A program made the position numbers and the translations under genes. Shown here piece by piece: positions 18,432-30,817 of a stretch of DNA of 64,000 nucleotides (its first letter is position 1; each line of letters opens with the position of its first letter). The notes under the pieces were generated by a model. It worked only from the letters and a program-made list of their open reading frames with translations, was not told the origin of the DNA and did no database searches. The stretch is from Clostridia bacterium (GTDB lineage Bacteria > Bacillota > Clostridia > Christensenellales > CAG-917): NCBI GenBank assembly GCA_900763875.1, contig CAAFLX010000019.1:1-64000 (forward strand), read 5' to 3'.

Positions 18432-20129
18432 TCACTTTTCAAGCGGCGTGAAGAACACTTTGCCGGCATAGGGTTTGAGCGTATCGCCAAAAGGCTCGTC
18501 ATAGACGGACAGAATTTCGGTTGCGCCCTTTGGGATAAACCTATTCACTCTTGTCGCGCTTACGCTCTTTTTGCTCAAATTGATGACGACGGTGAGTTTG
18601 CTCTTTCCGTCCTCGGCAATCTTGTCGTAAACAAAGAGTTTCCTGTCTTTGGGAAGGTAGAGTTTGAACTCGCCGTAAACTGCGCTATCCTTATACTCTT
18701 TGCGAAGAGCCATTGCTTTTTGATAGAAATACCAAATGGAGTTTTCATCTTGCATAGCGTTTTCGACGTTGACTTCTTTGTAGTTTGGATTGACGGTATA
18801 CCACGGCTCGACGGTGGAGAAACCTGCGTTTGCGGTTGCATTCCACTGCACGGGCGTGCGAGCGCAATCGCGCGCGGCGGTATGCGCGACTTTCAAAATA
18901 TGTTTGTCGCTGAATCCGAATTTTTTCATCAAATCGCGCACGCAGAACGTGGATACGTCCTTGAATTGTGCCCACGGGTCTGTGCCCTTGGGGTATTTGT
19001 CAAAGTAGAGCGCGGTCATACCGATTTCCTGTCCTTGGTAGACAAAGTGCGTGCCCGAAAGGAACGTGTACGCCATTGCAAGAGCCTTGCCGCTTTCAAC
19101 TCGATACTCCTCGCTGCCGTATCTGGATATAATGCGCGCGTGGTCGTGGTTTTCGAGGTAGTTTGCGTTCCACGCCCTGTGATACAGCTTGGTTTGCCAC
19201 TCGTTGAACGTCTTTTTGAGCTTGGGCAAGCTGAATGGAGTATGCACCCACTCGATGAGAATACAGTCCGCGTTCATATGCTGGAAAGATATCATCATAT
19301 CAAGCTCTTTTTTATGCTCGTTGACGTAGGTGAGCGCGGTTTTGATGTTCATAAGCGGAGCTTCGCCCACTTGGAATGCGTCGTATTCCTCTATGACTTT
19401 GCGATATTCTTGCAAATACTCGTGGATATGAGGCCCGTTGTTGTAGTGCTCCATACCCCTTGACGCAGGCATAAGCCAGTTGCCGTTGGGCAGTCCCTCC
19501 GCCTTGCTGATTTGAGTGATGACGTCCTCGCGGAATCCGTCAACGCCCATGTCGAGCCAAAATCTCATAACGTCCTTGACCGCCTCTCTGACCTTGGGGT
19601 TGTCGTGATTTAGGTCGGGCTGCTCCTTGGCATAGAGGTGCAAATAGAACTCTCCTCTTTGCTCGTTGAACTCCCAAGCAGAGCCGGGGAAAGTGGACAT
19701 CCAGTTGTTGGGAGCTTTCATTCCGTCCTTGCCCCTACCCTTGCGCCAAATGTAGAAATCGGTGTACGGCTCGATTTTGGCGCAACTCTTTTTGAACCAC
19801 TCGTGCTTGTCGGACGTGTGGTTTATCACCAAGTCCATAATCACGCGCATACCCATTGCGTGAGCCTTGTCAAGCACCGCTTTGAAATCGTCGAGAGTGC
19901 CGTATTCGGGGTTGATGTTTTTGTAATCGGCGATGTCATAACCATAGTCGGCTTGCGGCGAAACGTAAAGAGGCGAAAACCAAATTGCGTCGCTGCCAAG
20001 GCTCTTGATGTATTCGAGCTTTGACAAAACGCCTTTCAAATCGCCTATACCGTCATTGTTGCCGTCGCAAAAAGATCGCGGCCAAATTTGATATACGGAC
20101 ATCTCCTTAAACCATTTTCTTTCTTCCAT
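18432..20129 (-). CDS. GH13 alpha-glucosidase (oligo-1,6-glucosidase-like)
   Basis: Cytoplasmic glycoside hydrolase family 13 enzyme that releases glucose from alpha-glucosides. The 565-residue protein has the (beta/alpha)8 barrel motifs: SVYQIWPRSF at the start, region I DLVINHTSDKHEWF, region II GVDGFREDVI with the nucleophile Asp, region III QVGEAP with the acid/base Glu, and region IV YLENHDHARI with the transition-state Asp. The pattern is closest to oligo-1,6-glucosidase and trehalose-6-phosphate hydrolase; substrate is not decidable. Region II has Glu where most relatives have Met. ATG at 20129 is preferred because GGAG lies seven bases upstream. Confidence 0.93.
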   Translation of the reverse strand: MEERKWFKEMSVYQIWPRSFCDGNNDGIGDLKGVLSKLEYIKSLGSDAIWFSPLYVSPQADYGYDIADYKNINPEYGTLDDFKAVLDKAHAMGMRVIMDLVINHTSDKHEWFKKSCAKIEPYTDFYIWRKGRGKDGMKAPNNWMSTFPGSAWEFNEQRGEFYLHLYAKEQPDLNHDNPKVREAVKDVMRFWLDMGVDGFREDVITQISKAEGLPNGNWLMPASRGMEHYNNGPHIHEYLQEYRKVIEEYDAFQVGEAPLMNIKTALTYVNEHKKELDMMISFQHMNADCILIEWVHTPFSLPKLKKTFNEWQTKLYHRAWNANYLENHDHARIISRYGSEEYRVESGKALAMAYTFLSGTHFVYQGQEIGMTALYFDKYPKGTDPWAQFKDVSTFCVRDLMKKFGFSDKHILKVAHTAARDCARTPVQWNATANAGFSTVEPWYTVNPNYKEVNVENAMQDENSIWYFYQKAMALRKEYKDSAVYGEFKLYLPKDRKLFVYDKIAEDGKSKLTVVINLSKKSVSATRVNRFIPKGATEILSVYDEPFGDTLKPYAGKVFFTPLEK

Positions 20130-20146
20130 AATTTTCTCCATTTTAA

Positions 20147-20177
20147 GCAAAAACGAGGTTTTATACCTCGTTTTTGC
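20147..20177 (-). terminator. Terminator of gyrBA
   Basis: GCAAAAACGAGGT (20147-20159) pairs perfectly with ACCTCGTTTTTGC (20165-20177). It lies just past the gyrA stop and overlaps the leader of the glucosidase gene. Confidence 0.85.
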
Positions 20178-20188
20178 AAATATAAACG

Positions 20189-22777
20189 TTAGTTTTCGCT
20201 GTTATCGGTGTTTTCAACGCTTGCCTCGGACTCGGCTTGAACGGCGTTGTTTTCGCCCTCTTGCACGGGCTTTTCAATGACGTTGCCGTCCTCGTCGTAT
20301 TCAACCTGCTCTTCCTCTTCGTGCGGAGTGAGCGCGATTGCCATGACGTTGATGTCGTCCTTGACTTTCATGATGCGAACGCCTTGAGTTGCTCTGCCTA
20401 TCTTGCTTATCTCGTCCGCCTGCACTCTTATGATGACGCCGCTGTCGGTGATCATCATCACGTCGGTGTCGGCAGGAATGACTTTGAGGCTGATGAGCGT
20501 GCCCGTCTTGTCGTTGAACGTGCCTGCCTTGACGCCCTTGCCCGCTCTGTTTTGGAGAGGATAGTCGTCAATGCTGCTGCGCTTGCCGTAGCCGTTTGAC
20601 GTGACGGTGAGGATTTCGTCGCCAGGGTGTACCACGTCGAACGCAACCAAAGTGGTGTCGCCCGATATGTTCATTGCCTTGACGCCCATTGCCGTTCTGC
20701 CGACGGGGCGAACGTCTTTTTCGTTGAAGTGGATGCTCATGCCTTGGCTTGACGCAACCAAAATTTCCTCATTGCCCTCGGTGATGACCGCGCCGATAAG
20801 CTCGTCGTCATCGTTGAACTTGATGGCAATCTTGCCGTTGCGCTTGATGGAGTCGTACTCTTCGAGCGGAGTCTTTTTGATAAGACCTTTCTTGGTTGCA
20901 AGCATCAAGAACTTGTCCGTTCTGTCCTCGGGCATTTGCAAGAAGGCTTGAATCTTCTCGCCCGATTCGAGTTGCAAGAGGTTGACTGCCGCTCTGCCGC
21001 GCGCGTTGCGGGTGGCTTCGGGGATCTCATAGCCCTTCAATGTGAACACCTTGCCGCGGTTGGTGAAGAACATAATACGCTCGTGCGTGTTGCTTGTGAA
21101 GATTTTCTCCACAAAGTCCTCGTCCTTTGCCTTGTGAGCGGTGATGCCCATGCCGCCTCTGTGTTGAGCCTTGTACTCGGCAACGGGCATACGCTTGATG
21201 TAGCCGCCGTGAGTCATGGAGATGACGACGTCCTCTTTTTCGATGAGGTCTTCGATGTCGATGTCGCCGTAGTCGTAGGTAAGCTCGCTCATTCTCGGCG
21301 TGTTGAATCTCTCCTTGACTTCGGTCATTTCCTTGATGACGATGTTGGTGACTTCTTCGTCGCTTGAAAGAACAAAGTTGAAGTAGTCGATTTGCTTGTC
21401 CAACTCGGCTATTTCGGCGTTGATTTTTTCAACTTCAAGCCCCGTCAAACGTTGCAAACGCATGTCGAGGATTGCCGCCGCCTGCTTGTCGCTGAGCGCA
21501 TAGTTTTGCATAAGTTTGTCGATTGCGTCTTGTCTGTCGCGGGATTTTTTCAAAAGCTCCACGATAGCGTCGATGTTTTCGAGCGCGGTATGCAAGCCGA
21601 GCAAAATATGTTGTCTTTCTTGAGCCTTTTCAAGGTCGAAACGCGTTCTGCGTACGATGACGTCTTTTTGGTGCGCAACGTAACATTCCAAAATCTCTTT
21701 GAGATTGAGAACGCGAGGCACTCCGTCAACGAGAGCAAGCATAATCATGCTGAACGTCGTTTGCATTTGCGTTTGCTTGTAGAGTTGATTGAGCAAAACT
21801 TGCGCGTTGACGTCCTTTTTGAGCTCGATGACGATACGCATGCCGTGTCTGTCCGTTTCTTCTCTAAGGTCGCTGATGCCTTCAAGACGCTTGTCCTTGA
21901 CTTGGTCGGCTATGTTTTCGATGAGTTTTGCCTTGTTGACTTGATAAGGAATTTCGGTGACGATGATTCTCGACTTGCCGTTTGCATGCTCCTCTATCTC
22001 CGCTTTTGCGCGAAGTATGCACGCACCCTTACCCGTGCGATACGCCTGCTTTATGGAATGTCTGCCAAGCACCAACGCGCCCGTGGGGAAGTCGGGAGCA
22101 GGGATATATTCCATAAGGTCGTCAACCGTTACGTCGGGGTTTTTCAAGAGCGCGACGGAGGCGTCTATAACCTCGCCGAGGTTGTGGGGAGGAATGGACG
22201 TTGCCATACCCACCGCAATGCCGTCAGAGCCGTTTACGAGCAGGTTGGGGAATCTTGAAGGCAACACGACGGGTTGCTCTCTCGTATCGTCGAAGTTGGG
22301 ATAGAAATCAACCGTCTTTTTGTCGATATCTCTTATCATCTCCAATGCGATTTTGGAGAGTCTTGCCTCGGTGTAACGATATGCCGCCGCCGGGTCGCCG
22401 TCAATCGAGCCGAAGTTGCCGTGTCCGTCAACGAGGGGGCAACGGATTGAAAAGTCTTGTGCCAAACGCACCAATGCGTCGTACACAGAGCTGTCGCCGT
22501 GGGGGTGATACTTGCCGAGCACTTCACCAACCACCATCGCGCACTTGCGGTAGGGCTTGTCGGGTGTCAATCCCAACTCGCTCATAGCGTAAAGAATACG
22601 TCTGTGAACGGGCTTCAAACCGTCTCTTACGTCGGGAATTGCACGCGATACGTTGACCGCCATTGCATACGCTATAAAGGACTTTTTAAGTTCGCCGTTT
22701 ATCTCGACGTTCTTGACGTTCGAATTTGCCAAATGTTGTATATATTCGTTGTTTTGGTCATCTCTTATGTTCGCCAT
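20189..22777 (-). CDS. gyrA: DNA gyrase subunit A
   Basis: Breakage-reunion subunit of gyrase. The 862-residue protein has the winged-helix domain with quinolone-region [17 protein letters not shown] (Ser and Asp at the usual resistance positions, so wild-type-like), the catalytic Tyr in [11 protein letters not shown], and a C-terminal beta-pinwheel of repeated blades with a GyrA-box variant QHRGGMG. The C-terminus ends in an acidic, Glu/Asn-rich tail. GGAGG precedes ATG. It starts 10 bp after gyrB and is cotranscribed with it. Confidence 0.98.
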   Translation of the reverse strand: MANIRDDQNNEYIQHLANSNVKNVEINGELKKSFIAYAMAVNVSRAIPDVRDGLKPVHRRILYAMSELGLTPDKPYRKCAMVVGEVLGKYHPHGDSSVYDALVRLAQDFSIRCPLVDGHGNFGSIDGDPAAAYRYTEARLSKIALEMIRDIDKKTVDFYPNFDDTREQPVVLPSRFPNLLVNGSDGIAVGMATSIPPHNLGEVIDASVALLKNPDVTVDDLMEYIPAPDFPTGALVLGRHSIKQAYRTGKGACILRAKAEIEEHANGKSRIIVTEIPYQVNKAKLIENIADQVKDKRLEGISDLREETDRHGMRIVIELKKDVNAQVLLNQLYKQTQMQTTFSMIMLALVDGVPRVLNLKEILECYVAHQKDVIVRRTRFDLEKAQERQHILLGLHTALENIDAIVELLKKSRDRQDAIDKLMQNYALSDKQAAAILDMRLQRLTGLEVEKINAEIAELDKQIDYFNFVLSSDEEVTNIVIKEMTEVKERFNTPRMSELTYDYGDIDIEDLIEKEDVVISMTHGGYIKRMPVAEYKAQHRGGMGITAHKAKDEDFVEKIFTSNTHERIMFFTNRGKVFTLKGYEIPEATRNARGRAAVNLLQLESGEKIQAFLQMPEDRTDKFLMLATKKGLIKKTPLEEYDSIKRNGKIAIKFNDDDELIGAVITEGNEEILVASSQGMSIHFNEKDVRPVGRTAMGVKAMNISGDTTLVAFDVVHPGDEILTVTSNGYGKRSSIDDYPLQNRAGKGVKAGTFNDKTGTLISLKVIPADTDVMMITDSGVIIRVQADEISKIGRATQGVRIMKVKDDINVMAIALTPHEEEEQVEYDEDGNVIEKPVQEGENNAVQAESEASVENTDNSEN

Positions 22778-22787
22778 ACCTGCCTCC

Positions 22788-25661
<2,874 letters not shown>

Positions 25662-25679
25662 TTGCTATACTATGTGCCT

Positions 25680-26378
25680 ATGGATATCGTCAGCCTTTTG
25701 AAAACTCCGTCCAACACCGACGAATTGAAGCAGGTCTACAAAGATCACGGTCTGGTATACTACACCCCCAAGGAAGAGCTGTTCCACACACTCTCCCACG
25801 GCTTGGGCGCGGTCGCCGCATTGGTTTTTATGATTTTTATGCTCATCAAATCGTCAACGCCTGCCGAGTATGCAACGGCGGTGCTCTCGTGCTCTCTCAT
25901 CGCAATCGAGTTCACCGTGTCGGCAATCTACCACGGCGTCAAGGATATGAACAAAAAACATATTTGGAGGACGATTGATTTTCCTGCGGTCAACCTCAAC
26001 GTCATTGCGTGCGCCACTTCAACTTGCCTTCTGTACGGCAGAGTGTACGGCTACGTTGCGTTTGCGCTGTCCTTTGTGATTGCAATCGTCATGTTTGTGC
26101 TGTGCCTGACAAGGTTCGATATATTCAAAAACGTGTCCGTCATCTCCTCGTTTGTCATCGGCGGACTGATGTTTGCGGCGTTCTTCACCGCCTATTTCTC
26201 GCCAAAAGGTATATCCACGGCAACAAGTATCGTCTTCCTTGCAGGGCTTGTCACGTGCCTGCTCGGCGCGGCGGTCTTTGGAATTCACAAACGTTATATG
26301 CACTGCGTATTCCACATTTTCGTCCTTGCAGGCCCGATTCTCTTCCTTGTTGCAACGTATCTTCAACTCGGCGTTTAA
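25680..26378 (+). CDS. Hemolysin III / PAQR family membrane protein
   Basis: Seven-segment membrane protein of the hemolysin III (YqfA/PAQR) family, thought to be zinc-dependent hydrolases or regulators of membrane composition. The 232-residue product has the family metal ligands: His in EELFHTLSHGLGA, Asp in WRTIDFPAVN, and the C-terminal HCVFHIFVLAG. The start is ATG at 25680. There is no Shine-Dalgarno site, and an extended -10 box ends 8 nt upstream, so the mRNA is probably leaderless. It stands alone between repeat DNA and the gene-free origin candidate region. Confidence 0.88.
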   Translation: MDIVSLLKTPSNTDELKQVYKDHGLVYYTPKEELFHTLSHGLGAVAALVFMIFMLIKSSTPAEYATAVLSCSLIAIEFTVSAIYHGVKDMNKKHIWRTIDFPAVNLNVIACATSTCLLYGRVYGYVAFALSFVIAIVMFVLCLTRFDIFKNVSVISSFVIGGLMFAAFFTAYFSPKGISTATSIVFLAGLVTCLLGAAVFGIHKRYMHCVFHIFVLAGPILFLVATYLQLGV

Positions 26379-26678
26379 TCCCACCAAGTACAGCTGTTGC
26401 CAATTTGACAGCCGAGCAACACGTCCGTCTTTTTCAGTTGCCGCCGAACGCTTTGTCGGCAAAACATTCAACCGCCACATTCAACAATAACGGCAAATTT
26501 ATGCACCCAAAACAAATAAACCAAAAAACAAACACAAACTCATTGCACGGAACGGTGTGTTGCGGTGTTGGTTTACTTGTTGACTTTTTTACAGCGACTT
26601 TTACTGTCGCAAAGATTTTACACGGGCAAACTGTTATGTGGATATGTTTATATGTGGAAAATTTGTTTGCCGTGAAAC

Positions 26679-26692
26679 GCCACTAAATAGTA
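26679..26692 (-). repeat. ACTATTTAGTGGC motif, copy 1
   Basis: GCCACTAAATAGTA on the plus strand, preceded by GTGAAAC, a half parS sequence. Related copies are at 27309-27323 and 27794-27807 in the other orientation. Confidence 0.7.
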
Positions 26693-27308
26693 CGTTTTTT
26701 GAGAAAAACCACTCATCAAATCACACGATTGTCACACTTATGCACACTTTGACGGTCGACGTGCCAAAAGGAAAGAACAACCATAGCCGACGATACCGTA
26801 TAAAGATAAGACATAACGAACGCTAATCGAAAGTGTCGCATACAAAATAACAGTAATGTTGAATAAAAAGTGATCAATCAAGACGATTTGAACCACGCGA
26901 CATTTCTTCAATAATTGCCTGCGCTTTCGAGCAATAACGCTAAAATAAGGCTCACTATATTATAAACAAAAAGACTTTGGCTTTCCGAAATCTAGAAAAA
27001 ACACCGTAAAATAGGCAAATTTCACAGACGGAATATCTAAAAATACAGTCAAAACCCAACTCAAAACACCTCTTTTCACATAGTAAATAGCAACATCTAG
27101 ACAAACAAAACACGTCGATAAGGCACTATAAAAACCGCCATAAATACAAAAACATAGAATTATTGTGAAACGGACAAATTTTTATAGAAAAAATGCGAAA
27201 CAAAAAGCGCGGAAAAATTCGGGTGAAACGTCAATATTTTTTCTATATATTTTTACAAGGAGAAAGGACAAAAATTATTATTTTACCACCATATACTGCG
27301 AAAAAAAC

Positions 27309-27323
27309 CCACTATTTAGTGGC
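27309..27323 (+). repeat. ACTATTTAGTGGC motif, copy 2
   Basis: CCACTATTTAGTGGC; the core CCACTA-TT-TAGTGG is a palindrome except for the central two bases. It lies 15 bp upstream of a parS-like site. Confidence 0.7.
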
Positions 27324-27337
27324 TTTTTGAGGGTTTT

Positions 27338-27353
27338 CGTTCCACGTGAAACC
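27338..27353 (+). promoter_or_regulatory. parS-like ParB binding site 1
   Basis: CGTTCCACGTGAAACC matches the parS consensus TGTTNCACGTGAAACA at 14 of 16 positions, including the whole core. Confidence 0.8.
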
Positions 27354-27370
27354 GCACCCGAAAATCAAAT

Positions 27371-27386
27371 TGTGCCACGTGAAACA
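27371..27386 (+). promoter_or_regulatory. parS-like ParB binding site 2
   Basis: TGTGCCACGTGAAACA differs from parS consensus at one position. It is 33 bp from site 1, centre to centre. Confidence 0.85.
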
Positions 27387-27793
27387 TAAGCTTTTTGAAT
27401 GTGTTTTCAGTTTTATTCGCAGTTCTTCCTTGCCAAAAACCGACAATATGAATATGAATGTTTAATGCAGATGAAACAGCGTGAACATTGTGTCGTTGGG
27501 CATAATTTACACAAGTTTTTAGGCTCAATGAGAACGGTTAACGGTTATAGGCACACCTTAAGCCGTATCCATGGGGCAATTTAGGTGATACTGTTTGAGA
27601 ATCGAGCTTAAATCGGTCAGAGTTAAACGGTAAGGGAGCTGCGGTTGGACGATGCTTCGGCGGTGTGCGCCAACGCGGCTCATGCAATGCAACGCATCTC
27701 ATGCAACGTAACCCGTACAACATAATGCACTACACCATGTACAGTGCCGCGTGTAAACGATATTTTTCTATCATCGAAAATCGCCCGCTAGCC

Positions 27794-27807
27794 TACTATT
27801 TAGTGGC
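27794..27807 (+). repeat. ACTATTTAGTGGC motif, copy 3
   Basis: TACTATTTAGTGGC, 22 bp upstream of parS-like site 3, similar to the spacing at copy 2. Confidence 0.7.
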
Positions 27808-27829
27808 GATTTTGCGTAATTTTTTCTAA

Positions 27830-27845
27830 CGTTACACGTGAAACA
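27830..27845 (+). promoter_or_regulatory. parS-like ParB binding site 3
   Basis: CGTTACACGTGAAACA, 15 of 16 matches to parS when position 5 is free. Confidence 0.85.
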
Positions 27846-29012
27846 ATTATGGAAAATCATCGTTTTATGGGCATTCTATCGCAGTCATACTTGGCGATAG
27901 TTGGCGTTTTTGCAGTTGAGTTTATACCGTTGTGAACGGCGACATATTGGTTTTTTGCGTGGGTTGCAACGGGGTTGACCGACGTGCGTGATTGAGTATG
28001 GGAAAGAGACAGCACAAGAGACCTCCACATCTCTTTTTTGTGGTATTGGAGCGAAAACAGGTTTAAATTAGAGCAACGACTAGTCCAGGCAAGGGTTTGA
28101 ACATAGAGTCAACAGAGGAGCGAAAAGAACGGGTTGCGAGCGACTATAACCATATCGCAAGAATAATTTGATGTTTGTGTGAAGTCAAATGTGGTTGGAA
28201 TAAAACTAAAATCGAGCGCAAAAGCCGCATAATAATATCATAAGAATTATTTGGTGTTGGCGAGAGGGCGTGGTTGCTCGGTAATATGATCGGACTTAGG
28301 CAAATAGTCGGTGCAGAACAAAGTGATAGCTATATTTACACAATAAGCGTCGTGTGGCTTGCACAATATGGGCCAAGCGGCAAACATTGATTTTTCGTTT
28401 GACGGGTGCGTGTCAAGAGATATGGCGGTAGGTGCGGCAAGCGGCGTGGCGGTGGTGCGGCAAGCGGCACAGTGTTGGCATTAAGGTGTAAAGCCGAGCA
28501 CTGTTTTAAAAAAGGTTAATCCAAACTGCAAAAAGTAACAACCGCGATCGGAAGCCGAGCAGTTGTTTTCAAAGAGGTATAAGCCCGACGAGAAAGGCAG
28601 CAACTTCAATCGACGGGCGAACGGCACGGACAAGAGAGAATAGCCGAGCAGTAAAAACCGTGTGGGCATTTTTGAGGGGTATACGCTCATACGCCGATAT
28701 CCGAAAAGTTGAAACTTTAAAGATTGGCATATTTTTAGAAATACGAAAAACTCGGCTCTGTCGTTTTGAAGTGGGGAATTGTTCGGCTTTTTGAAAATAT
28801 TTTCGATAGAGTTTTGCGGCGCAATATCTTGCCAAGGTCGGATCAACGGTCTTAGGTTTGGTAGGGAGTTGGCAAATGCAACGCCGCTCAATATCGACAC
28901 GATATGCAAATGTTGTATTGTGTGCCACAATGATATGATGTTAATATAATTTAATAAAATATTTAGTGTTGTGATTTGCAAATTGTAGAAGTGTGAAATT
29001 TGATTTTCTATA

Positions 29013-29028
29013 CGTTACACGTGAAACA
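29013..29028 (+). promoter_or_regulatory. parS-like ParB binding site 4
   Basis: CGTTACACGTGAAACA, identical to site 3, about 1.2 kb away. All four sites lie within 4.3 kb of parA. Confidence 0.85.
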
Positions 29029-29375
29029 ATATGGTTGATTTTCCGAGTTTGTTGGTTTATCCATACGAATAAAATCGAGGATTTGATTGATTATAATTGT
29101 GGATATCTATATATCAACAATTTTGTTTTGTAGATATTATTTTTTTATTTTCAGGAAAAAGCAATCTCAAAAGATAATAATTGCGTGTGGCTGATATTTG
29201 AGAGAGGGGCGCAACAATCACCTTGCAACAAAGTAGGTTTGTTTTTTTGCGGTTGAAACACCTTGATAATATCAATTCTATGCTTTTCCGTTTTCGGCGG
29301 TAACGCAATGCCTAACCCCTGTATTTTGTGTGGTTTTGCTCAACACTCTAGTACGTGAAAAAACGGGTGATATAT

Positions 29376-29423
29376 CAAGGATAGAATGGTTTACTTGTAA
29401 ACTATTCTATCCTTTGTTTTTTT
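29376..29423 (+). terminator. Strong plus-strand terminator without an upstream gene
   Basis: AAGGATAGAATGGTTTAC (29378-29395 region) pairs with GTAAACTATTCTATCCTT with one G-T wobble, followed by GTTTTTTTTG on the plus strand only. luxS is transcribed from the other side and would meet no T-run here. The nearest plus-strand gene ends 3 kb upstream, which suggests an unannotated plus-strand RNA. Confidence 0.75.
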
Positions 29424-29456
29424 TGTTGATGTCCGCTTTGCGTGGTTGCTTGCAGC

Positions 29457-29888
29457 TTAGGCGAGCGATTCAAGAACGGCAAGGTATGCCGCAAGCTCCT
29501 CTTTTGCGCCTTTTAGGTTGTGGGAGCGATAGTTGCCGCACTCGATTTTTTTACTGCCCGGAATTCGGGTGAAATCGAGACATTTTTTTACGCACTCCTT
29601 GGTGAGGGCAAGAGCCTCGTCCTTTTCAACGTCGAAAAGCAAAAGATAAAACCCGGTGCGACAGCCCATAGGCCCGAAATATACGACCTTGTCCTTGTAT
29701 GCGCTGTTTCTAACTACGGTGGCGAACAGATGCTCTATTGTGTGCATTGCCGCAATATTGAGATAGTCGCCCTTGTTTGGCTCTTTGAAGCGCAAGTCGT
29801 AGGTGAAGACGTTTTTGTCCACACGGTTGAGGTAGAACCCCTTTTTCAGCACGTTGTGGTCTATTGAAAACGACGTGATACGTTCCAT
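29457..29888 (-). CDS. luxS: S-ribosylhomocysteine lyase
   Basis: Cleaves S-ribosylhomocysteine to homocysteine and the precursor of autoinducer AI-2. The 143-residue protein has metal ligands H49 and H53 (HTIEH), C117 (IECGNY) and catalytic E52 and C76 (MGCRTGF). It is slightly shorter than usual (150-160), mostly in loops. GGAG precedes ATG. It starts 18 bp after mtnN, so the two consecutive steps of SAH recycling form an operon. Confidence 0.96.
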   Translation of the reverse strand: MERITSFSIDHNVLKKGFYLNRVDKNVFTYDLRFKEPNKGDYLNIAAMHTIEHLFATVVRNSAYKDKVVYFGPMGCRTGFYLLLFDVEKDEALALTKECVKKCLDFTRIPGSKKIECGNYRSHNLKGAKEELAAYLAVLESLA

Positions 29889-29906
29889 ATCTATTTCTCC
29901 GCACTT

Positions 29907-30656
29907 TCAGCAACGCGGGGGTTGCGCCTTGGTTTTGTTGACGGGCGGAAGAGCGGTTGCGCCGTCCTTGACGGCTTTGAGGATTTCGGGAAGAATTTTC
30001 TCATAGCCTGCCACGCCTTTTTCGACTATGGTGAGGAAGCTCACGTTTGCGCCCTCGTCCGCCTTGTCGCTGACAACCTTGACGGAAAAGAGGGGGATAT
30101 TGTTGCGCTCGCACGCAATGGCTATGCCTGCAAGCTCCATTTCGCATATATCCGCGCCAAAGTCTTTTGCAAGGCGACGTTTGTCCTCGCTGTTTGTGAC
30201 AAACACGTCTCCGCTTGCGACGGTGACGAGCTTCATTTGCTTGCCTACGTTGGCAAGAGTGTTGGTGATGAGCGTTTCGTCGAGGTAGAAATAATTGTCC
30301 CTCATTCCGCTATACTGCCCAACAACTCTGTCCGTGTCAACGCCCGTGACGTCGAATTGATAATGTACAACGCGTCTTGGCACGACAAGCTCGCAAAGTT
30401 CGAGGTTTTTGTTGAGTGCGCCCACAAAACCGAAATTTAGCACCGCCTCCACGTCGAAAAGATCAACGAGAAGTTGCACCGCAAGAGCGGCTTTTATCTC
30501 GCCTACTCCGCTCGTTGCAAGGTAGATTGTGTCGCCGTCGTACTCGATTTGGCTTATCGCAACGCCGGATATGGTGTTTTGCGCCACCACGTTGCCAAGT
30601 TTTTTGAAGATTGGCAGAGTTTCTTCTGCCATAGCCGTTATGATTGCAATTCTCAT
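29907..30656 (-). CDS. mtnN: 5'-methylthioadenosine/S-adenosylhomocysteine nucleosidase
   Basis: Removes adenine from SAH and MTA; supplies S-ribosylhomocysteine to LuxS. The 249-residue protein starts MRIAIITAMAEE, with the catalytic Glu near residue 11-12, and has the EMELAGIAIACERNNIP block and VVSDKADEG with the catalytic Asp. A C-terminal extension ends in a Lys/Pro-rich tail with a final Cys. ATG at 30656 is preferred over the longer frame because GGAG lies eight bases upstream and the family begins there. Confidence 0.95.
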   Translation of the reverse strand: MRIAIITAMAEETLPIFKKLGNVVAQNTISGVAISQIEYDGDTIYLATSGVGEIKAALAVQLLVDLFDVEAVLNFGFVGALNKNLELCELVVPRRVVHYQFDVTGVDTDRVVGQYSGMRDNYFYLDETLITNTLANVGKQMKLVTVASGDVFVTNSEDKRRLAKDFGADICEMELAGIAIACERNNIPLFSVKVVSDKADEGANVSFLTIVEKGVAGYEKILPEILKAVKDGATALPPVNKTKAQPPRC

Positions 30657-30817
30657 ACTGCGCTCCAAAAATTTATTTTTGTATATTTTAGCACGTTTTT
30701 GAGATATGTTCAATATTTGCGCAAAATAATCGGCTTTTATTCTTTGCCCAGCACAAATCCGCCTCTTTTCGTTGAAAAACTCACCGATAAATGCTATCCT
30801 AGAAAAAAGGAGTTTTT

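Larger units (their letters stand above)
26379..29456. other. Gene-free 3.1 kb region, candidate chromosome origin and partition locus
   Basis: No ORF here looks like a protein. The region contains four parS-like sites, three copies of ACTATTTAGTGGC, AT-rich stretches (about 26930-27300 and 28930-29160), imperfect direct repeats (about 28149-28265 and 28430-28640), and DnaA-box-like nonamers with one mismatch to TTATCCACA (26637-26645, 26653-26661 and 29099-29107 inverted; 26738-26746 and 29057-29065 direct). It lies between gyrBA and rsmG-parAB. No dense DnaA-box cluster is visible, so origin function is an inference. Confidence 0.45.

Noticed and set aside
28481..28981. 166-codon minus-strand ORF in the gene-free region
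   Set aside because: No credible ribosome site, no domain, composition like noncoding DNA, and it spans the AGCCGAGCA repeats.
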